A stretch of 64,000 nucleotides of DNA, taken from assembly GCF_004114975.1 (NCBI RefSeq), contig NZ_CP030051.1:4464001-4528000 (forward strand). Direction: 5' to 3'. The DNA is from Bradyrhizobium guangdongense (GTDB lineage Bacteria > Pseudomonadota > Alphaproteobacteria > Rhizobiales > Xanthobacteraceae). Shown here piece by piece: positions 59,976 to 64,000 of this stretch. Position 1 is the stretch's first letter, and the number at the start of each line of letters is the position of its first letter. The notes below the pieces were generated by a model. It searched no databases. It was not told the DNA's origin and saw only the letters and a list, made by a program, of their open reading frames with translations. Both the position numbers and the translations under genes were made by a program.

Positions 59976-61447
59976 CACCACCTCGCGGGCGTGAAGCGGC
60001 CGGCGGCCTGCTCGATCACCTCGCCGAGCGAGAACAGCGTCTCCTCCTCGAACGGGCGGCCGATCAATTGCAGACCGAGTGGCAGGCCCTGCGCGTCCTT
60101 GCCGGCGGGCACCGCGATGCCCGGCAGCCCCGCCATGTTCACGGTCACCGTGAAGATGTCGTTGAGATACATCTCGACGGGGTCGGCGCCGCCCTTCTCG
60201 CCGATGCCGAAGGCCGCCGACGGCGTCGCCGGCGTGAGGATCGCGTTGACGCCCGCGGCGAAGCAATCCTCAAAGTCCTTCTTGATCAGCGTGCGCACCT
60301 TCTGGGCGCGCAGATAGTAGGCGTCGTAATAGCCGGCGGAGAGCACGTAAGTGCCGATCATGACCCGGCGGCGTACCTCGGCGCCGAAACCTGCGGCCCG
60401 GGTGTTCTCGTAGAGCTCTATGATGTTCTTGGCCGGCTCGCGCAGGCCGTAGCGGACGCCGTCATAGCGCGCGAGGTTGGACGACGCCTCCGCGGGCGCC
60501 ACGATGTAGTAGGCCGGCAGCGCGTATTTGGTGTGCGGCAGCGACACCTCGACCAGCTCGGCGCCGGCTGCTTTCAGCCACTCTGCCCCTTGGCTCCAGA
60601 GTTTCTCGATCTCCGCCGGCATGCCGTCGAGACGGTATTCCCGGGGAATGCCGATCTTCATGCCCTTCACCGACTTGCCGATCGCGGCCTCGTAGTCAGG
60701 CACCGCAATATCGACCGAGGTCGTGTCCTTCGGGTCATGACCCGCCATCGAGCGCAGCAGCATGGCGCTGTCGCGCACGCTGCGGGCGATCGGACCGGCC
60801 TGGTCGAGCGAGGATGCAAAGGCGACGATGCCCCAGCGCGAGCAGCGGCCATAGGTCGGCTTGATGCCGACGGTCGCGGTGAACGCGGCCGGCTGGCGGA
60901 TCGAGCCGCCGGTGTCAGTCGCCGTCGCGCCCATGCACAGCAGTGCCGCCACGGCCGAGGCCGAACCGCCGGACGAGCCGCCCGGCACCAGCGTGGTGTT
61001 GCTTCCCTCGCGCCGCCAGGGATTGCCGACCGGACCGAAGCACGAGGTCTCGTTGGCCGAGCCCATCGCGAACTCGTCATTGTTGAGCTTGCCGAGCATC
61101 ACCGCGCCATCGCGCCAGAGCTGCGAGGTGACGGTGGATTCGTAGGTCGGCACAAAGTTGCCGAGGATCTTCGAGCACGCCGTGGTGCGCACGCCCTTGG
61201 TCGCGAACAAATCCTTGATGCCGAGCGGGATGCCGGCGAGCGGACCGGCGTCGCCCTTGGCGATCTTGGTATCGGCCTCGCGCGCCATGGTGCGCGCCTG
61301 GTCGGGCGTCTCCATCACGAAGGCATTGAGCACGCGCGCGGCTTCGATCGCGGACAGATGCGCGTCGGTCAGTTCGAGTGACGTGAAAGTCTTGTCGGCG
61401 AGACCCTTGCGGGCCTCGGCGAGCGTCAGCGATGTCAAATCGGTCAT
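59972..61447 (-). CDS. gatA: Glutamyl-tRNA(Gln) amidotransferase subunit A
   Basis: A 491-residue glutaminase of the amidase signature family. The catalytic Lys78 is in [10 protein letters not shown]; the cis-Ser lies in [10 protein letters not shown] at about 157-165 and the nucleophile Ser182 in [10 protein letters not shown]. It makes ammonia for GatB. The start at 61447 overlaps the 70-residue gene's stop by four bases and its stop overlaps the next small gene, making all four translationally coupled. Confidence 0.95.
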   Translation of the reverse strand: MTDLTSLTLAEARKGLADKTFTSLELTDAHLSAIEAARVLNAFVMETPDQARTMAREADTKIAKGDAGPLAGIPLGIKDLFATKGVRTTACSKILGNFVPTYESTVTSQLWRDGAVMLGKLNNDEFAMGSANETSCFGPVGNPWRREGSNTTLVPGGSSGGSASAVAALLCMGATATDTGGSIRQPAAFTATVGIKPTYGRCSRWGIVAFASSLDQAGPIARSVRDSAMLLRSMAGHDPKDTTSVDIAVPDYEAAIGKSVKGMKIGIPREYRLDGMPAEIEKLWSQGAEWLKAAGAELVEVSLPHTKYALPAYYIVAPAEASSNLARYDGVRYGLREPAKNIIELYENTRAAGFGAEVRRRVMIGTYVLSAGYYDAYYLRAQKVRTLIKKDFEDCFAAGVNAILTPATPSAAFGIGEKGGADPVEMYLNDIFTVTVNMAGLPGIAVPAGKDAQGLPLGLQLIGRPFEEETLFSLGEVIEQAAGRFTPARWW

Positions 61448-61656
61448 TTATTGATCGGGCTGCAGAAGAAAGGAGACAGGGTCTTGTCGTTGGCCGGGTC
61501 GTCTTTTTTGGCGGCTGCATTCGCGGCCGCCTGGAGTTCGTCGAGCACGGCATTGACGGCGACATCGGGATCGGCAGCCTTGCCCTGCCGCTCCATCTTG
61601 TCGAGGTAATTCATGTAGGCCTGATAGGCCTTCTCATCGTCGCAAAGCAGACACAT
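61444..61656 (-). CDS. Uncharacterised Cys-containing protein between gatC and gatA (70 aa)
   Basis: A 70-residue protein: starts MCLLCDDEK with Cys2 and Cys5 (CxxC) and has Cys65 near the C-terminus ([10 protein letters not shown]). The middle is helical ([36 protein letters not shown]). CxxC plus distal Cys could bind zinc or form a disulfide. Its stop overlaps the gatA start by four bases; it lies 18 bases after gatC. Function unknown. Confidence 0.75.
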   Translation of the reverse strand: MCLLCDDEKAYQAYMNYLDKMERQGKAADPDVAVNAVLDELQAAANAAAKKDDPANDKTLSPFFCSPINK

Positions 61657-61674
61657 CGGACTTTGTCCTAGGAA

Positions 61675-62031
<357 letters not shown>

Positions 62032-62100
62032 CTAGCGCATGGTCCGGAAAAGTGCAAAGCGGTTTTCCGAAAAGACCATGCGCAAACAATAACCTGGCTC

Positions 62101-63177
62101 CTACCCGGCCAGCGCTTTCATGCGGGCCAGCGCCGATTTGGCGAGATCCCGGGTCAATTCGGCTGCGGGGACCTCGCGGCCGAGCGCGACGGCCTGGCCA
62201 GCCCACAGATTGGTGAAATCCACCCTGCCCTGCTTTTCGGCAGCCGCCTTCAGCGGCCCCAGCGCCGTCGCGGCATGGGGAAATGGCGGCGCATCGGGCG
62301 AGATCGGGCCGGCCTCGCGCATCAGGCGGTTCTGGACACCACGCGCCGGCCGTCCGGTCATCACGTTGGTGATAACGGTGGAATCATCGCCCGCCTCGGC
62401 GAGCGCTTTGCGACCGCCCGCGCTGACCTTGGACTCCGGGCAGCGCAGATAGGCGCTGCCGATCTGCACGCCGGAGGCGCCGAGCGCAAAGGCGGCGGCA
62501 ATGCCGCGACCATCAGCGATGCCGCCGGCCGCGATGACAGGCACCTTCACGGCATCGGCGACCTGCGGCACCAGCGCGAAGGTACCGGGCTGCTCGGCGA
62601 TCTCCTCGGTCAGAAACATGCCGCGATGACCGCCGGCCTCGGCGCCTTGCGCAATGACGGCATCGACGCCGCGCTGTTCGAGCCAGATCGCCTCCTTCAC
62701 CGTCGTCGCCGACGAGATAACGAGACAGCCCGCCGCCTTGACTCGCTTGAGCAGCGTCTGCTCCGGCAGGCCGAAATGAAAGCTGACCACTTCCGGCTTC
62801 AGCTCTTCGACCACCTCGCAGAAGGCAGCGTCGAACGGCGCGCGGTTCGCCGCGTTGATCGGCGCCGCCGGATCGAGACCGAGCTCGGTGTAATAATCGG
62901 CGAGCCGCTGCTTCCAGCGCGCTTCGGCATCGGGCGTGAGATCGACAGGCGTGTGGCAGAAGAAGTTCATGTTCACCGGCGCCTTCACACGCTGGCGGAT
63001 GACGTTGACCTGCTCGCGCGCCTTCTCCGGCGACAGCATCGCACTCGGCAGCGAACCGAGCCCGCCGCCCTCGGCCACGGCAATCACCAGTTCCGCATCC
63101 ATCACGCCGGCCATCGGCGCCAGCACGATCGGGAATTCAGTCTTGAAGAGATCGATCAGTCGACGGTCAGGCCACAT
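62101..63177 (-). CDS. Nitronate monooxygenase
   Basis: A 358-residue FMN-dependent TIM-barrel enzyme of the 2-nitropropane dioxygenase family, which detoxifies nitronates. It begins FKTEFPIVLAPMAGVMDAELVIA, and GAEAGGHRGMF holds the catalytic His; IAAGGIADGRGIAAAFALGASGVQIG binds FMN phosphate. ATG at 63177. It is the downstream member of a pair with the next gene, sharing direction, so a small detoxification operon is likely. Native substrate may be propionate-3-nitronate. Confidence 0.85.
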   Translation of the reverse strand: MWPDRRLIDLFKTEFPIVLAPMAGVMDAELVIAVAEGGGLGSLPSAMLSPEKAREQVNVIRQRVKAPVNMNFFCHTPVDLTPDAEARWKQRLADYYTELGLDPAAPINAANRAPFDAAFCEVVEELKPEVVSFHFGLPEQTLLKRVKAAGCLVISSATTVKEAIWLEQRGVDAVIAQGAEAGGHRGMFLTEEIAEQPGTFALVPQVADAVKVPVIAAGGIADGRGIAAAFALGASGVQIGSAYLRCPESKVSAGGRKALAEAGDDSTVITNVMTGRPARGVQNRLMREAGPISPDAPPFPHAATALGPLKAAAEKQGRVDFTNLWAGQAVALGREVPAAELTRDLAKSALARMKALAG

Positions 63178-63194
63178 GGTAAGTCTCTCTTGGT

Positions 63195-64000
63195 TCAGGC
63201 GAGTGATGCGATGGAGTTGCGCCGGCCGGCAAGCAACTGCTCGGCCTCGGACGCAATCCGCTCGACGATCTCGGCTGCCGGTGGAATATCATGGATAAGG
63301 CCGACCGCTTCTCCGGCAAAGACGGCCGCAATTTCGAAATCGCCCCCCATTTTCGCCGCGGCATACTCCCTGGCGATCTCGTCTGCGCGCTGCATCAGCT
63401 CGATCTCGCGGCCGGTCCAGCTCTTGATATGGGTGTTGAGGAGCGTGCGCGCGGTGAACGGCGCGGGCCAGAACAGTTTTCGCGACCAATCAGGAACGAC
63501 GCCGCGCACGGTGCCATTGCTGTCAGCGGTACGAATGCGCTCCTTGGCCTCCGCGGCGCCATTGGCCTCCACGCTCGCATAGAACCGCGTGCCGATCAGC
63601 ACGCCGGATGCGCCCAGCATCATCATCGCCGCGAGGCCCCGGCCATCGGCGATGCCCCCGGCCGCGACCACAGGCACGCGCCCGGCGGCAAGATCGACGA
63701 TCGCGGGCACGATATCGACCGTGGTGCGCGAAGCACCATGGCCACCCGCCTCGGTCCCCTGCGTGATCAAGATCTCTGCGCCGGCATCGAGTGCCTGCTT
63801 CGCCATATCTTCGCTCTGCACCTGGCAGATCAGTCGGGCCCCGCTTGCCTTGATCCGAGGCGCGAACGGCGCGGGATCGCCGAACGACAGCATGACCGCC
63901 TGCGGGCGCGCCTCCAGCGCAATGTCGAGAAGTTCGGGCTGCTTTGCCAGGCTCCAGGTGATGAAGCCGATCCCGAACGGTGCAAGGCCCTTCAGCTCGG
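63195..64000 (-). CDS. Nitronate monooxygenase, partial (cut by window edge)
   Basis: The 3' 268 codons of a second nitronate monooxygenase; the N-terminus lies beyond position 64000. The visible frame reads through PFGIGFITWSLAKQPELLDIAL up to GTEAGGHGAS with the catalytic His and AAGGIADGRGLAAMMMLGASGVLIG. The protein-level identity to its neighbour is low outside these motifs, so they are probably not recent duplicates. It precedes the first copy by 18 bases, and the two are likely cotranscribed. Confidence 0.85.
   Translation of the reverse strand, partial: ELKGLAPFGIGFITWSLAKQPELLDIALEARPQAVMLSFGDPAPFAPRIKASGARLICQVQSEDMAKQALDAGAEILITQGTEAGGHGASRTTVDIVPAIVDLAAGRVPVVAAGGIADGRGLAAMMMLGASGVLIGTRFYASVEANGAAEAKERIRTADSNGTVRGVVPDWSRKLFWPAPFTARTLLNTHIKSWTGREIELMQRADEIAREYAAAKMGGDFEIAAVFAGEAVGLIHDIPPAAEIVERIASEAEQLLAGRRNSIASLA

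Overview
The window is a gene-dense, high-GC piece of a Bradyrhizobium-like chromosome (Hyphomicrobiales, Alphaproteobacteria). Evidence seen in the sequence: the gene order rpoZ-rel-pdxJ-acpS-lepB-rnc-era-recO-parC, the cluster glyA-nrdR-ribD-ribE-ribH-nusB-thiL, an LdtR-type MarR regulator, a DUF6163 membrane protein, an arginyltransferase-family Bpt, an alphaproteobacterial porin, a K+-insensitive proton pyrophosphatase, an Mg-type HemB, and three families of short intergenic palindromic repeats of the kind common in this genus. No rRNA, CRISPR array, prophage or insertion sequence is visible. It is mostly core chromosome with small accessory insertions.

Layout. 1-3.4 kb: a DapA-superfamily aldolase, a small Cys-containing protein, and a divergent pair of an HSL-type alpha/beta hydrolase and a TetR regulator sharing a palindromic intergenic region. 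3.4-8.8 kb: tRNA-Pro, then (minus strand) cytochrome bc1 chaperone-like gene, YceD/DUF177, plsX, fabH, ihfA and a MerR regulator, with lipoprotein BamE divergent. 8.9-13 kb: a Bug-family solute-binding protein, hppA, and a cysteine-cluster protein. 13.1-19 kb: thiL, nusB, ribH, ribE, ribD, nrdR and glyA, a riboflavin/thiamine/one-carbon operon. 19.2-24.3 kb: two small conserved hypotheticals, ldtR, a DUF6163 gene, hemB, an RDD protein and bpt. 24.3-32.5 kb: accessory and transport genes (mntH, two MFS transporters, a class III cyclase, a lactonase-like hydrolase, a GMC oxidoreductase). 32.7-43.7 kb: parC back to rpoZ, covering replication/repair, RNA processing, secretion, vitamin B6, acyl carrier protein activation and stringent response. 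44-50.5 kb: a NYN nuclease-like gene overlapping a family 5-like uracil-DNA glycosylase, a peroxiredoxin, smpB, mscL, dapA and a large periplasmic lytic transglycosylase. 50.6-55.3 kb: an autotransporter with four Ig-like repeats and a major porin. 55.9-58.2 kb: tRNA-Ser, a Sel1-like protein, a 30-residue lysine-rich ORF and long non-coding DNA. 58.2-64 kb: gatB, gatA and gatC with two small genes translationally coupled inside the operon, then two nitronate monooxygenases, the last cut by the window edge.

Many neighbours are coupled by 4-base stop/start overlaps (plsX-fabH, bc1 chaperone-yceD, nrdR-ribD, pdxJ-acpS, lepB-rnc, and each junction among the 70-aa protein, gatA, the 98-aa protein and gatB), which supports the starts chosen. 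The points most worth a second look are the two uncharacterised small proteins locked into gatCAB, the lysine-rich 30-residue ORF next to an unusually CGCG-rich non-coding stretch, the NYN/UDG overlap, the Ig-repeat autotransporter, and the three palindromic repeat families. I saw no clearly new multi-gene defence or biosynthetic system.
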